64,000 nt of DNA, taken from contig BROE01000003.1 of the NCBI GenBank assembly GCA_036571765.1, forward strand, positions 17,970,344 through 18,034,343. Reading direction: 5' to 3'. This DNA is from Plecoglossus altivelis. Lineage: Eukaryota > Chordata > Actinopteri > Osmeriformes > Plecoglossidae. Positions 12,370 through 25,368 of this stretch are shown piece after piece (the stretch's first letter is position 1; every line of letters starts with the position of its first letter). The translations under genes were made by a program, and so were the position numbers. Under the pieces are notes generated by a model that saw nothing but the letters and a program-made list of their open reading frames with translations, searched no databases and was not told the origin of the DNA.

Positions 12370-13783
12370 AGGCCAAACTGGGAACCATAGAAGATGGATG
12401 AGGACAATGTGGAAAACGGAAAGTAAGACTAATTCAAGAATCAAATTAGGCCGTTAAATGGGTTCCAGCATTGCAATGAAACCTTTTGAAACGAAATGCA
12501 AAAGAAACAAGTAGATCAACATGTGAGCACAGCAAATGTTTAATGTACTGAAACCAAACTGTAAGAACACCACAGAAGTCTTTGGCATGTTGCTGGCTTT
12601 CCAGAGAGACGTTTTCAAAGGAAATGTGTCATCTTGTAAGATTAAAATTCATATTGCAGCTACAGTTTTGGACTGATGAAACTGAATGTCTTGCAGAAGT
12701 TGAGAATTGGGAATTTGTGGCTCAAAAGCAATCTCATTGGAATGGCCAGTTAAATTGTATAATCTACACACTTTCAATTACATGTGTATATATATATGAC
12801 ATGTATATATTTTCTTCAAGGTTTTTAAGGCTTCTTTCAGTTTCTGACTTAAGTATATTCATTTTAGGTTAGCTGTTTGTTTTTTAAACCTACAGAAATA
12901 AAATCTTATTTTGTGTGAAGTTGATGCTACAGAGCTACTTTACTGTTTGTCTGCATTACTTCTAGTCTCCTTTAATCCATTAAATGCAATTATGTAGTCT
13001 CTGTTTAAAAAAAAAACAACAACAGTTTGATGATGTATGTTTTGGGGAGAAATGTTTATGAAATCATGATGTTTTAAAAGTTATGTAATGTAATCTAGAT
13101 TAGGATTTCAACTGAATACCATGAAGACAAAAGAATGGACAGAAATTCAACATTTATATTTGAGATTACAGTTTTCAAAAGATTCTGCACTTAAAAGATT
13201 ATTACAAGACATTCAACTCCATGTAAGTAAATGTAAAATCCTGTCAATTTTGTACACAATTTAACCTCAAATGGTCATGTATGGCAGTTTTGGAAATGTA
13301 GCACCAGCAATTGGCCAACATTTTTAATCTTTTTATTTGTAATCTTTTTTTTTTTATTAATGATGTTTTCAGTCTTGTGTAAGAAATCTATTATGTATGA
13401 GTCATGTTTGAAGAAAAAGACTCTTTGTGTTGTTGACTCTTAAATGGTCACTTCTGTTGTATTCAGTGTTACTCCATGGTTTCCTTGATCATAAATACAT
13501 TTTTATACAACGAAGACAATCAGTATCATGGCTTTTTATTTTGTAGTAGAAACGGGTCTTGATTAGACTGAACAATTGTCACCGTTTATTGGTCTAAGTG
13601 TGTGCCTTTTAATGTTAGTTTGTAACTGCTTGTAATACTACGTACCTGTAGTTTTAGTTTAGAAAGTAGGAATACACCTAAGTCAAAGTTTGTATCGTCT
13701 TCGCATTTGAACCATTCCTTTGCGGAACAAAAGTTTAAAACTATTTGAACATGGGGAATTTAGTACATAGACGCACAGTTAAA
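12370..13783 (+). other. ctdspl2 3' UTR and gap to eif3j
   Basis: AT-rich non-coding DNA. AATAAA at 12897-12902 is a candidate early poly(A) signal; the T-rich AT sequence continues to about 13510, where a longer 3' UTR might end near CATAAATACATTTTT. The last 270 bases before the eif3j ATG presumably contain its promoter. No other gene seen. Confidence 0.5.
12897..12902 (+). promoter_or_regulatory. candidate ctdspl2 poly(A) signal
   Basis: AATAAA, 528 bases past the stop codon, followed by the T/G-rich CTTATTTTGTGTG, a reasonable downstream element. Confidence 0.45.
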
Positions 13784-13793
13784 ATGGCGGAAA
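13782..13793 (+). promoter_or_regulatory. YY1-like site over the eif3j start codon
   Basis: AAAATGGCGGAA spans the initiator ATG and matches the known YY1 consensus AANATGGCGGC at all but the last position. The nup160 start codon sits in a similar site. Confidence 0.45.
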
Positions 13794-15732
13794 AGGATTC
13801 TTGGGGTAAGTTTGGCTGCTACTGTTTGACGCGTGCTAAATGTAACAGTTCACGTGGGATAAACAAATATGGTCTTTAGCAATAGAGCGATGAGCTACTG
13901 CAGTCTGACTCTGACATCTATATAGATGCTGACGCTTTCGAGGCGGATGCAACGATAAAGAAGGCTGCTGTTTTGGACAAATGGGAAGGCGAGGACGAGG
14001 AAGAAGATGTCAAGGTAACGTTAGACAGACTGACAGCAATCAAGCTAGCAAACTATAAACTCATTGGCCAACATCTGTTTGTAGCTTTAACCAGTTTTCT
14101 GTTGCACTAACTACAGCTAGATAGCGAATCCGTAATGAAATGCGAGAACAGTTCTTGCATGGCATGTACTCACTGTAGATTACCATTACATGTATTTACA
14201 GTTTTGGAAATAAGAGCTAGTTTGTTCAGAAAGTCATCTTAGTTGGACGTGAAGTGTACAGATATCTTCTCTTCACTTGTCAAATTACAACAAACTACTT
14301 AACCCGTTTTTTTTAGTTCGTTTTTTCTAATGTAACTAATGCGAGGATTGAACATGTTCCATGCGTATTCGGCTGTGTCGTCTTTCTCTAAAGCCGCCGT
14401 GGTTAGCTAACAATTGTCGAGTTCAATTGAGTACTAATTCCTATTTTGTATTTGAAAATGAAATGTAGCTTCCCCGGTATGACTGTACTTTTGAGTTCTG
14501 CTATTCCCAATGCAGCCGGTGTGTTCAGTCTTCTTCTTAACCGTTGCAGGACAACTGGGATGACGAAGAGGAGGAATTCAAGCATGAACAACAGAAAACA
14601 GGTATATCTACCCACAAGAATTTAAACTGCAAGTTCCCCAAAGTATTTGGGAAAACATACAAATATGAACTTTGATCATCTCAACAAGCATCTGTAAATC
14701 TGTTAAAGTTTCAGAGGCAAAGAATTCAGAAAAAAAGAAATTGAGTGACAAAATCAAAGAAAAAGACATTTTAGAAAGAAAAAAGCAAGAGGAACTGAAG
14801 AAACGGGTGAGTTGATTTATAGCTTCTAGATATATATGATTATAAATATTTATGATATATAAAAAAATGAGATATGTATGATATGGCTTAGTTTGTGTTT
14901 GCAAAGGATTTAGAAATGATTTATTGGATTTGTAGTTACAGGAGACCCAAGAAATAGCTGAGCTCACAGCACAGGAGGATCTAGCTGAGAAACTCACGGA
15001 GCAAAACCACCAAGAGGAAGCGGATCTTAAACTTGCAAATGTTGCTTTTGGTGAGTAAAATAAAGAGGCTTGTGAGGTGATCAGACTCACTATCTAAGCA
15101 GTCGGAAATTAGTCAGAGCTCTATTGTGAACGGAAGGTTGATAACGTGATCATTTCTCTCCTAAGGTATCTCAAACAGTGTTGCTGGAATTGATGCCATA
15201 AGTCCCTCGTCTAAAGACGACTTTACAGAATTCGAGAAGTTACTAAAAGACAAAATATCACCCTACGAAAAATCCATACATTACTCCAACTTCCTGGAGT
15301 CGTTGTTTTGTGATCTCTGCCTTTCGCGTGAGTACGGCTGTAATACAGGAACTGTTGCCGTGACGACGTCATGGATTCCAGATATTGTTCGACGGTGACG
15401 GTTTGTGTAGTTTGATTTGATCTCGTTCTCTTCGCAGTGGAAATGGAAGACTTGAAGAAAGTCAGTGGTTCGCTCACAGTCCTGCTCAGCGAGAAGCAGA
15501 AACAAGAGAAGGTGAAGTGTTTACATGAATACCTTCCTTTCAGTCACTTGGTTTAAAACAAACCTTCAGTAACAAAAATGACCATCTGTTGTTTTCACAG
15601 CAACTAAAAAAAGGGAAGAATAAGAAGAAAGTGGTTCCTGCGGGAGGATTTAAAGCCAAGATGAAAGACGACCTTGCTGATTACGGCGAGTTTGATGGAG
15701 GATATGCGCAGGACCACGAAGACTTTATGTAA
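13784..15732 (+). CDS. eif3j: eukaryotic translation initiation factor 3 subunit J
   Basis: Eight exons join in phase: 13784-13805, 13926-14014, 14550-14601, 14715-14806, 14936-15050, 15166-15327, 15438-15511, 15601-15732 (738 nt, 245 aa; human 258). eIF3j is a loosely bound eIF3 subunit that associates with the 40S decoding centre. Seen: acidic N-terminal motif SWDADAF and the block KWEGEDEEEDVKDNWDD; a lysine/glutamate-rich central helix (residues about 60-125); SPSSKDDFTEFEKLLKDKI in exon 6; and the C terminus MKDDLADYGEFDGGY...DEDFM-like ending in EDFM as in human. The N terminus is shorter than human, lacking the alanine run. It lies head-to-tail behind ctdspl2, the neighbour it also has in human. 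Teleosts may have two copies (ja/jb); not resolved here. Confidence 0.96.
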
Positions 15733-17560
15733 CACTAGTTGTCCATTTCCTCCCAGCTTGGCTAAAACAATCCACTCAACTGATCCAAAACATCCTTGAA
15801 AACCCTTAAAAGTTATACCTCATCCTTATTGAATAGTTTAAGACCAAACTATCCGATTCAATATGTCACTGAAGAGACAAACTAACTACAGGAGGAATAT
15901 TTGCTATTTGGATTTATTTATTTGTATTTTATTTTGTTTCTGTTTGCACACCTCTATTGTTACAGTGTGTCCATCACAACGAGTTACGCAACTTAGTTTA
16001 ATGTGCATCACTAACTTGTAGGTAGACGTATCTCAACATTAGACTGCGTTCGTTTAATCAACGCAAACCTGCACATTTTGTTAATGATATCAACTGGAGT
16101 TTCAAGACATGATATATGCACAGATTCATGTTTGAAGTTCTAAAGGACATAACTGCAGTGGTATTATGGAGTTAACTTCTGTTTACTTGAAGTCATTTGA
16201 TTACACCATGTTTGAGAGATGGGAAGAGGACAGATAATGTAAAGGTTTATCAATGTTTTAACTTTGTTTTACTTAAGGAGAAAACCATGCCAGGGCTGGC
16301 AAAAAGCTGATCATTGCACTTTAAGGTCTTAAGACAAAAACAAGATGGATTATAGTGACTCAAAAAGAAAATTCCTGTCGATGTCGATCTTGTGTTCAGG
16401 GGAACTCTCTGGAATATGAAACTGCACTGGTGAACGATCATATCTGAATGCTCCCTAAACCCTAAGCTTCTTAAACCGTTATGTTGTGTTAAGTGTCGGA
16501 TAGTTTCTAAACGCTGTAAGACCCAGCTCTTATGACATGTTATCATTCTCAAAGTATCAATGAGAACTTGTAAATGGTCTATTTGGCATACATTTGCATG
16601 GCTTGTATCAAGTGAGTCAAGAACCACCTGCGTATTTATGGATGAACTGTGAACCTTTGGTGTGTTCTGGGTTGGCAATTCATTCATTGAATAGCGCAAT
16701 GTTATTTTATTATGCTCCTAATTTAAATAAATGCATTGTTAAATTAGGGAAGATTTGGTTATTTAAAGTCATGTTTTAATACTTGAAAATATCCATATGG
16801 GTCTATGGTACTCTGACAAGCGCATAGACTAAATGCATGCATTAAATGAATGATATATTTTCTGTAGATAATTTGTGGTATTTAATTGTAGCAATCTTTT
16901 GGTCTGAGGTAAAAGGAAAAAAAGCGATGTTAAGATTTTCTTGTAAAGTTCAATGATATTTTGAATTATAAACACCTGACAACAAACCTCTTATGCAGCA
17001 CTGAACAATAAAGATGAGTCAGACCATTTCTGCCACTTATATTTAGGCTTATTCCAATACACCACAGCCTCTCAGTTGAATAAAAACTCTTTAAGTACTT
17101 GTCATATTCTACCCTTTACGTCTTGTAAAAACAGTATTTAAATGTAGCTAGGAAACGTCTATTTCCCAAACCAATTAGATTTTCGGCGATGTCATTATGA
17201 TGTAATAAAGGCAAAAAAAATCTGAATCACCAGACTATTGTGCCGTGTCATCTCATCAATCGCCAAACAAAAGCCTGTGACTCGTACCATTACGGAAGAA
17301 AATCTGACAATTTCTACCGCAAGGAAGAGTTTTAATCGCATTTTACAACAAACCTGATTTGAAAATAAGTACAAAATAAGTTGTAATATCGTCACAATTC
17401 ATCTATAAAATAAAAAAAGCACATTCAGGTTCAACACGTGACAAACTGCATTCAATCACGCACGCAATATTTACAGTATATTTAAGAACTCGACGAGAGC
17501 AACGTGGAAGACCACCCCCCCTTCGTCACGCCCCTCTCCTTCCTAAACAGTTAGATGTGG
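15733..17560 (+). other. eif3j 3' UTR and convergent gap to nup160
   Basis: AT-rich DNA with no convincing gene. AATAAA occurs at 16726-16731 and 17007-17012, giving two possible eif3j 3' ends. The genes eif3j and nup160 converge here. Confidence 0.5.
16726..16731 (+). promoter_or_regulatory. candidate eif3j poly(A) signal (proximal)
   Basis: AATAAA about 1 kb after the eif3j stop; a second copy is at 17007-17012. Which is used cannot be told from sequence. Confidence 0.4.
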
Positions 17561-17586
17561 CGCAAAATGCCACAGATAAGAGTCAT

Positions 17587-17592
17587 TTTAAT
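17587..17592 (-). promoter_or_regulatory. candidate nup160 poly(A) signal
   Basis: TTTAAT on the plus strand, that is ATTAAA in nup160 sense, about 355 bases after the stop codon. The common variant hexamer; no AATAAA in sense orientation was seen between it and the stop. Confidence 0.3.
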
Positions 17593-17696
17593 TTACCGAT
17601 ACAAAAATAATCTTCATTTGAAATCCGAGCCGTTTCTGAGAGAGAAAGGAGGGGAGATTATGATGTGGTGAAGGAGCACCATGTTGAAAAGATCTG

Positions 17697-17906
17697 TGGG
17701 GGTCTGGGCCAGGCCCCTGGGGGTCTGGGTCAGGCACCTGGGGGTCTGGGTCAGGCCCCTGGGGGTCTGGGTCAGGCCCCTGGGGGTCTGGGTCAGGCCC
17801 CTGGGGGTCTGGGTCAGGCCCGTGGGGGTCTGGGTCAGGCCCGTGGGGGTCTGGGTCAGGCCCGTGGGGGTCTGGGTCAGGCCCGTGGGGGTCTGGGTCA
17901 GGCCTG
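17697..17906 (-). repeat. 21-bp minisatellite in nup160 3' UTR
   Basis: About ten units of 21 bp (plus strand GGGGTCTGGGTCAGGCCC followed by CTG or GTG) begin 40 bases after the nup160 stop. Units fall into two blocks: five with CCCCTG on the left, then four with CCCGTG. One frame in nup160 sense reads as a PDPDPHG/PDPDPQG heptad, but it is out of frame with the CDS. Confidence 0.95.
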
Positions 17907-17945
17907 GGCCTGGCTGTGCTTCCAGGAGCTGACAGACAGCAGCAG

Positions 17946-20900
17946 TTACTGGGCCTGTAAACGCCTCCTGCTCGTCTGGTCCACCAGCTTGTGGTAGTCA
18001 TCCAGCTTGTCCCGCAGCCTGTTATAGATCTAGAAGGGAGCAGAAGACCAGGCAGTGAACACAGGGGGGGGGGGTCCTTCCTGTTTTATGTCAACACAAC
18101 CGGCTTAGTCGCATAGAGATAGCATTGAAATGAAAAGGTAGTATAAATGACCAAATATCATGATTGATGTGAGGTAGATAGAGGTGAGATAGGCTGGGTA
18201 GATGCAGGGTGTGTGGATGATGGAGGTGAGATAGGCTGGGTAGATGCAGGGTGTGTGGATGATGGAGGTGAAATAGGCTGGGTAGATGCAGGGTGTGTGG
18301 ATGATGGAGGTGAGATAGGCTGGGTAGATGCAGGGTGTGTGGATGATGGAGGTGACCTACGTTGGCGTTGGTCTGTGTCTCGTTAAGCGACTGGAGGAGC
18401 TGGTCGATGGAGGTGTACGGGAGCCAGACAAGGGGTGCTGTGGCTGACAGAGGCCTCTGGAAAAACAACACAAACATCTTGTTTATTTACACACACACCT
18501 TGTTTACTTACCAGGCACACTGCTAAATAGCCACATCTCACCCAGCAGGCATGATGCAAATATGTGCATCACTTTCTATAAAAACAGCCCGCTCCATGAA
18601 CACATTCTAATCCTAAAGCAGAACAATATCTATCTCTGTTTAAGAAGCCTCATAATAACCACAGCAAGATCTCTTGTGAGTTATGGAGGGTCATTTTGAA
18701 CCCGCCAGTCCCACATTGCTGTACCTCTATTCCAAAGTACTGGTGTCCCTTCCCCAGGAGAGCGTCCACGTACTCCAACACCAGCTCTGCAGCCGCGTCC
18801 AGGAGGTCATAGTTCAGGTAGAGACGCAGCAAAGCAGCAGCATCCACGCCCTGGGAGAGGAACACAGGAGCAGAGGGACGCGCGGCGCCATTTTGGCCCA
18901 GTGACCCAAAAACATGGGCCCTTTTATACGACCTTGAGCAACATGTTCTATCCAGTCAAGTCGAGCTTTATAGTCATTCCGCTACATGCGGGGGGCATAC
19001 AGTGGAACGAAATGTCGTGCCTCACAGAGCCACGGTGCTACATAAGTACAGGCATACAGCAATCAGGCATACAGCATCCTAGTGTACATTTCAGTGAGCT
19101 TTAGCACTGAGCTATACTTGTAACTCGTGGCTACTTTTAATAAGATTTGTTATAGGAGTTCATAATTCATGCTACAAAACAAGAGGTCAGTTATGATTGG
19201 GGAGTTGGGACTACTTCAACAGTCACGTCGAACTCTCCACTCACCTTATAAGCATTGACCAGCCAATCAGGCAGAGGCACGCCGTGAGATAGCAGTTTGT
19301 TGATGACGCAGTGGTGGTGCAAGGCATTCTGGGTAGGGTACCTCTCCAGGTAGGAGGCCAGTAGCCTCCACGCTTCGTCTGTGGCGCTGAGGACAGACAG
19401 TACAGACACAACAGTCTCATATGACACTACAAGCAGACATCAGCTTTGGACATCCAGGATTCGTTTCCGACACCCTAACTTGCAGAAGGAAGAACTCACC
19501 TTGACTCTTTGGTTGTGATGACGGTTGACAGCTGATTGGTTGCCAGCCAGTTCCAGGCCTCGTTCTGACTGTCGTCTCCACCGTACTGCAGCTTGATGCA
19601 CCTGTGGCAGCATGGGGAGGTTTGTTAACCAGTGGTTCAACAGAAACTCAAGAAGCTGAAGGTTCAGATCGCTCCTTGTACAATACTTGAGATGATTCAG
19701 TTGACATGAGTCACTTTCATTTAAAGTCAAATGAATCATCACATGTTAAATGAGTTACTTCATATTAAATGAATCCTAATCACGTGACCCTCCAACATCT
19801 CTAGTCACCTGACTTAACGAGACACTCCACAGGGACCAGTAAACATCTGCCTGCCTGTCACATGACTTACTTGAAGGCCAGCCCCTCAAAGACTGGAGTG
19901 AGAGGGAGTTTGAAGGTCTGGCAGAGAGACAGAGCACAGTCGAATAGTCCTGCTTGCACCAGCAGAGACACCATCTCCCCAGCAGAAGCACTGCCTGAAG
20001 GACACAGAAGACAACATTGCTTTCCACTAACTACAAGGTTCAGGCCTGAGTCACGAAAACAGTGTAGTGCAGGGGCCTCTAATACAGGCCCTCCAGGGCC
20101 ACTATCCTGAAAGTTGGAGATGTTTTACATCTCACTTGTTTTAAAGTATTATTTGTATAATTGCATGCTTTTTTCCCCTTCTGTGAAGCGCTTTGAGATG
20201 CCACTTTTAAAGGCGCTATAGAAAATAAAGCTTATTATTATACCATTATTATTTCCCTGCTGCAGCACACCTGATTCTAATGACTGGGACGCTATCAAGC
20301 TCTGTGGAAGCCTGATCATTAGAATCAATTGTGCTGGAGCAGGGAAACATCTAAACCCTTCAGGACATTGGCTCCCCCCCCCTGAGGACCAGGATGCCCA
20401 CCCCTGGTGTAGCATCTAGTTAGAAGTGGCCGTGTTCAGTCAGATGGTGGTGTTAGTGATGGTGGTCCTGTGACACGAGGTGGTGGGTACCTGCGATGGC
20501 TGCGGAGGTGGAGTCTTGATCGGCCAAGGTGAGGCGACTGCGAGCCAGGATGTACTCTCTCTCCAAATCCTTCAGCTCCAGGATGTCGATCTGCCGACTC
20601 ACTGCAAACACAGTCACACATTAGCTTCTTCCTTAGCTATTCAGACTGAATAGCAATACATGTATGATGGTGTTGAATCAGGGCCATTGGAAAAAATTGA
20701 AATATGATACTATGTTGAAACATGATCCTGTCAAACCGTGCAGCCATTAAAAGTAACTTTGAAAGGTTATGGTATGTTACAATGTTAGTGGAGCAGTTGT
20801 GTTCATTCGATCTGTCCGTGCAGTGTTGCCATGGTGCTGTACAGACAGGATCTACTCTAGGTGGATCAGACTGACCTGGACCGCTTGCAAACTCCCCCTC

Positions 20901-22271
20901 GTAGTTCCTCTTAGGAGAAGCTCCAGGACGCTCATACTGCAGAAGAAGAGCTACTGTCACAGTGCTGTTCAGGAGGACAGGTGTGTGTGTTTGATTCAGG
21001 GTAGAGGGGTACAGGTGTGTGTGTGTGTTCCGAGGTTCAGTAGTACAGGTGTGTGTGTGTGTGTGATTCGAGGTTCAGGAGTACAGGTGTGTGTGTGTGT
21101 GTTTGATTCAGGGTAGAGGAGTACAGGTGTGTGTGTGTGAGTCCCCGCCCCTCCTCACCACAGCCCCAGAGGTGGGCTGGACGATCCAGGCGTATGCAGG
21201 TTTCATGAGCCTTAGACAGTTGAGGGCAGCCAGGTAGCAGTTGACCTGCTTCTGTAGACCCTGGCGAGTCCTCACCTCCCTACCCAGACGCATGCCGTAC
21301 TCAAACATCACCGTGCCCGCTGCAACACACACACACACACGCACGCACACACACACGCACACACATGTTCAAATCCTCTCATCGCTTTGGACGAAGCCTG
21401 AATCAATGCAAGGTCATACTTCTTGTGCTGAAGAGTCTACCTTTTCTGAAGTTGTGTCTGTTGGTGTGGAAAGCGTAGAGCAGCTCGTAGTAGTTATGGG
21501 TCATCAGGTCAACAGCTCTGGCTCTGGACTCAATGATGCTGACCACCTGAACACACAACGCAGTCAAACACCACACTCACAGGTCCATTAAGACAGACAA
21601 CCTGGAGACAAACACACAGCTGTTCTTCTAGCGACTGAACTGTTTGAACGTGTCAAGTCAAGGAAAGGTACAGTGCAAAGGAACTCTATCTCAGTAATAT
21701 AGTCTCAGCTAGCAGACACAGTACAGCAGTAATATAGTCTCAGCTAGCAGACACAGTACAGCAGTAATATAGTCTCAGCTAGCAGACAGTACAGCAGTAG
21801 TAACCGTAGATGCTCCACCCTAGAGAGGAGGGTGTATAACAGACGGTTCCTCCACCCTTGGGAGGAGGAACCAGAACGTACCTCGTCATGCAGGTTGATG
21901 TAGGAGAAGCGGACCAGGTCCTGCAGCTGAGAGCGCTCACACAGAACCACCACCAGCTGGCGTAGACAGTCCAGCTGCCTGCAGACGGAGAGGAGGAACA
22001 CAAACACTCTCTAAAGGCAGTGTAGGTACGTTCTAGAAACTCACTAGTGAAACTAGCAACTTTGCCTTGAGTTTGAATGTTTGTGTTTATGTGTGTGTGT
22101 GTGTGTAGGTGGTGTGTGTGTAGGTGGTGTGTGTGTGTGTGTGTAGGTGATGTGTGCAGGTGGTGTGTTTGCGTACCTGCTAGAGTCTGGGTTCTTCACC
22201 AGAGCCTCATAGGCCTCGCTGTTGTGGCCCAGATCCAGGTGGTGTTTGAAGATACGTGTCCACAGAGCAGC
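17946..22271 (-). CDS. nup160: nup160 coding exons 24-35
   Basis: Exons: 22177-22271, 21882-21978, 21441-21546, 21159-21319, 20876-20936, 20491-20601, 19871-19994, 19500-19601, 19245-19386, 18725-18850, 18361-18456, 17946-18029. They encode the conserved C-terminal helices that bind other Y-complex members, through YLNYDLLDAAAELVLEYVDALLGKGHQYFGIE, and end IYNRLRDKLDDYHKLVDQT followed by a short basic tail and TAA at 17946-17948. The tail SRRRLQAQ differs from human. Confidence 0.92.
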
Positions 22272-22795
22272 CTGGAGGAGATCATCAGACATCCATCAGT
22301 ACAGAGAGGTATCACCTGCTGTTACCAGCACACACATCTGATTGGTACATCCCTTTAATACCAGTCATGTTGAGAAGGTTTCACAGAACAGCACTTCTAA
22401 CAAAGCTAAACCCTCTTTGTAGTAATAGAGTGAGGGTACCTGACTGCTTAGGTGCTAGCGTGACAGAGTGAGGGTTGTACCTGACTGCTTAGGTGCTAGT
22501 GTGACAGAGTGAGGGTCGTACCTGACTGCTTAGGTGCTAGTGTGACAGAGTGAGGGTCGTACCTGACTGCTTAGGTGCTAGTGTGACAGAGTGAGGGTTG
22601 TACCTGACTGCTTAGGTGCTAGCGTGACAGAGTGAGGGTTGTACCTGACTCCTAAGGTCGGTGTTGGCCACGGTGATGGCCAAGCTGGCTAGCTGGATCA
22701 CTAACTCTGGGAGTCCCACATCCTCCAGCAACCGCAGCACCTACACAGTAACACAGCAAGGATGAACACACACAGCTAACACACACACACACAGC

Positions 22796-22829
<34 letters not shown>

Positions 22830-25331
22830 CTAACACACACACACACAGCTAACACACACACACAGCTAACACACACACACACACACACACAGCAGGGATG
22901 AACACAGCATCCACACACAGCTAACACAGCGTCCACACACAGCTAGCACACACCTGAGCACACACACGCACACACACCTGAGCACGCACACGCACACACA
23001 CCTGAGCACGCACACGCACACACCTGAGCACACACACGCACACACCTGAGCACACACACACACACACACCTTGTTGTAGTACTGCAGGAGAGGAGAGGAG
23101 GCTGCCTCTTCGTCCTCAGCTCCTGCCACCCGCAGGAGGAACTCCTCCTTCTCCACGTCAGGCGATGCCTTCTTGAAGCACTCCAGAGCCTGGAGGAGAG
23201 ACAGCCACACAGGGTCACATTACCCATGATGCAATACTGACCCCACTGACAGTCTTTAGAAATCTTTGACCGAACGATTGATGTCAACACACACGCACCT
23301 TCTGTCCCTCTCCGTTAGCCAGATAACACTGGCCCAGCATGAAACTGCAGGAGCCCATGTTGACTTGACACCAAGGCTGGATGAGTCTAATGTACTCCTG
23401 GACGAGAGGGAGAGAGGGGCGAGACAGGAAGAGAGACGCTGTCATATCAAAAACCTGTTCAACAGTTGGGATTACTCACCTGTAGCTGTGTGTACTGACA
23501 GTATAAACCCTTACCTGCAGCTGTGTGTATTGACAGTTGGCCATGAGACATTCAGGGAACTGGAATCCTGGGTTGCTTGGCCAGCTAGATCCAGTGTCAA
23601 GGTAGATGTCCTTACAAACTTGGGTCTAACTATGATTGGAGACTAATTATAAAATAGTTATCAATATGTAAAACACAGGATTTTGACTGTTAGCTTCAGT
23701 GCTAACCTAAGAGTTTATAGATTATAGAAGTAAAATCTCACATGGCTTCGCTAATGAGATTAGCTTCAGAGCTAACCTAGCATGGGGTTCCAAACACCCA
23801 ACATTAAATCAAGATCTTCAGACATCTGCTGGTTATAGGCTAGCTTAGCATATGCTATCCCAGCTTTGAGCTTGTGTCTATAGAGGATACAGCTGCTGGG
23901 CTAGCAGTTGGACCACGCTGGAGATCATGTGGGGCCAGTGCAGCATGGCCAGGCCTGCGGTGGGGCCCTGTTGCTGGGAGTAGAGCTGGGAGATGATGGA
24001 CTTCCTGGCTACGCCTTGGTAGAACAACTCCACCACCGTCTGGGGGCTCAACACTGGGGGAGACAGGGAGAGAGAGGCAGGAAGGTGAGGGAGAGAGAGG
24101 CAGGAAGGGGAGAGACACAGACAGGGGGGAGAGAGACACACAGACAGGGGGAGAGAGACACACAGACAGGGGGAGAGACGGAAGGAGAGAGAGACAGGAA
24201 GGCATGGAGGAAGAGAGAGAGAATGATGGGGAGACAGGCAGAGACAGGGAGATGTAAGACAAACTGACGCTACAAACTCCAATCAGATCCTAACCAGTAT
24301 CCCCTCGAGCTATGACCAAACAGCATGTGTATGTGGCTGAGTGTAATAAAGAACACACACCTGATCTGTTGGTGGCCAGAGCGAGGGAATCGGACATCTC
24401 CAGGACAGAGAGGTGCTGCAGATTAGCATCTCTGGAACACAGGAACATCAACAACAACATGAAGAATGGAGTCATTATAGCTACACAGAAGGAACATAGA
24501 GTAATGGGGGGTGGGGGTCTATACAGGGTCCTATCTATCCAGGCCTGAGAAAGACTGATGTACAGAACAGTTTATATAGGGGTCTTCTCTAATGTAGCTC
24601 TGACGTGTGTAGCAGGGGGGTCTTATCATGTAACAAGGGGTCTTATGATGTCACAGGGGGTCTTATGATATGACATAGGGTCTTGTGACTTGTGTAGCAG
24701 GGTTGTACATGATGTCGAGGGGCAGGGCAGAGGCCAGGCTCTGGCAGGTGTGTTTGAGGAGCAGGTAGGATGACAGCAGGTGGCAGGTTCTGGGGATCAG
24801 GTCCTGCTGCAGCTGAAGGAGCTGAGCTCCTCCTGCCAGGAACACCTGAGATGCACGTGCACACACACACATACAATACACACACATACAATACACACAC
24901 ATACAATACACACACATACAATACACACACACGCACGCACGCATACAATACACACAGATACAATACACACACATACAATACACACACACACGTATGATAA
25001 GCCAGGTTGTTTTGCATCGTCTTATCCCAAGAATGTCAGTGCCCAGTCTAACCCTGTGTTGTTTCTGTGCATCTGACAACTAGAAGCTAAAAGCCGTGAG
25101 CTTGTGTAACCAGCAGAGGGCGCTCACGTTGTCGTCCAGGCGCAGGTAGAGGTGCTGCAGGAGCAGCAGGTCTCGGCAGCACAGAGCTCTGGTCATGGCT
25201 GTCTGGCTCAGAGCCTGACACACCACTGACACTGTGACACTGCTGCTGTACAGCTGGGACAGGCTGATGCGCACGTTCAGAGACAGGCCTGAGGAAACAC
25301 ACACACACGCAATACCAGAAACACACGCACG

Positions 25332-25368
<37 letters not shown>

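Noticed and set aside
16250..16699. 149-codon minus-strand frame antisense to the eif3j 3' UTR
   Set aside because: No protein-like blocks and no recognisable family; sits inside a probable 3' UTR.
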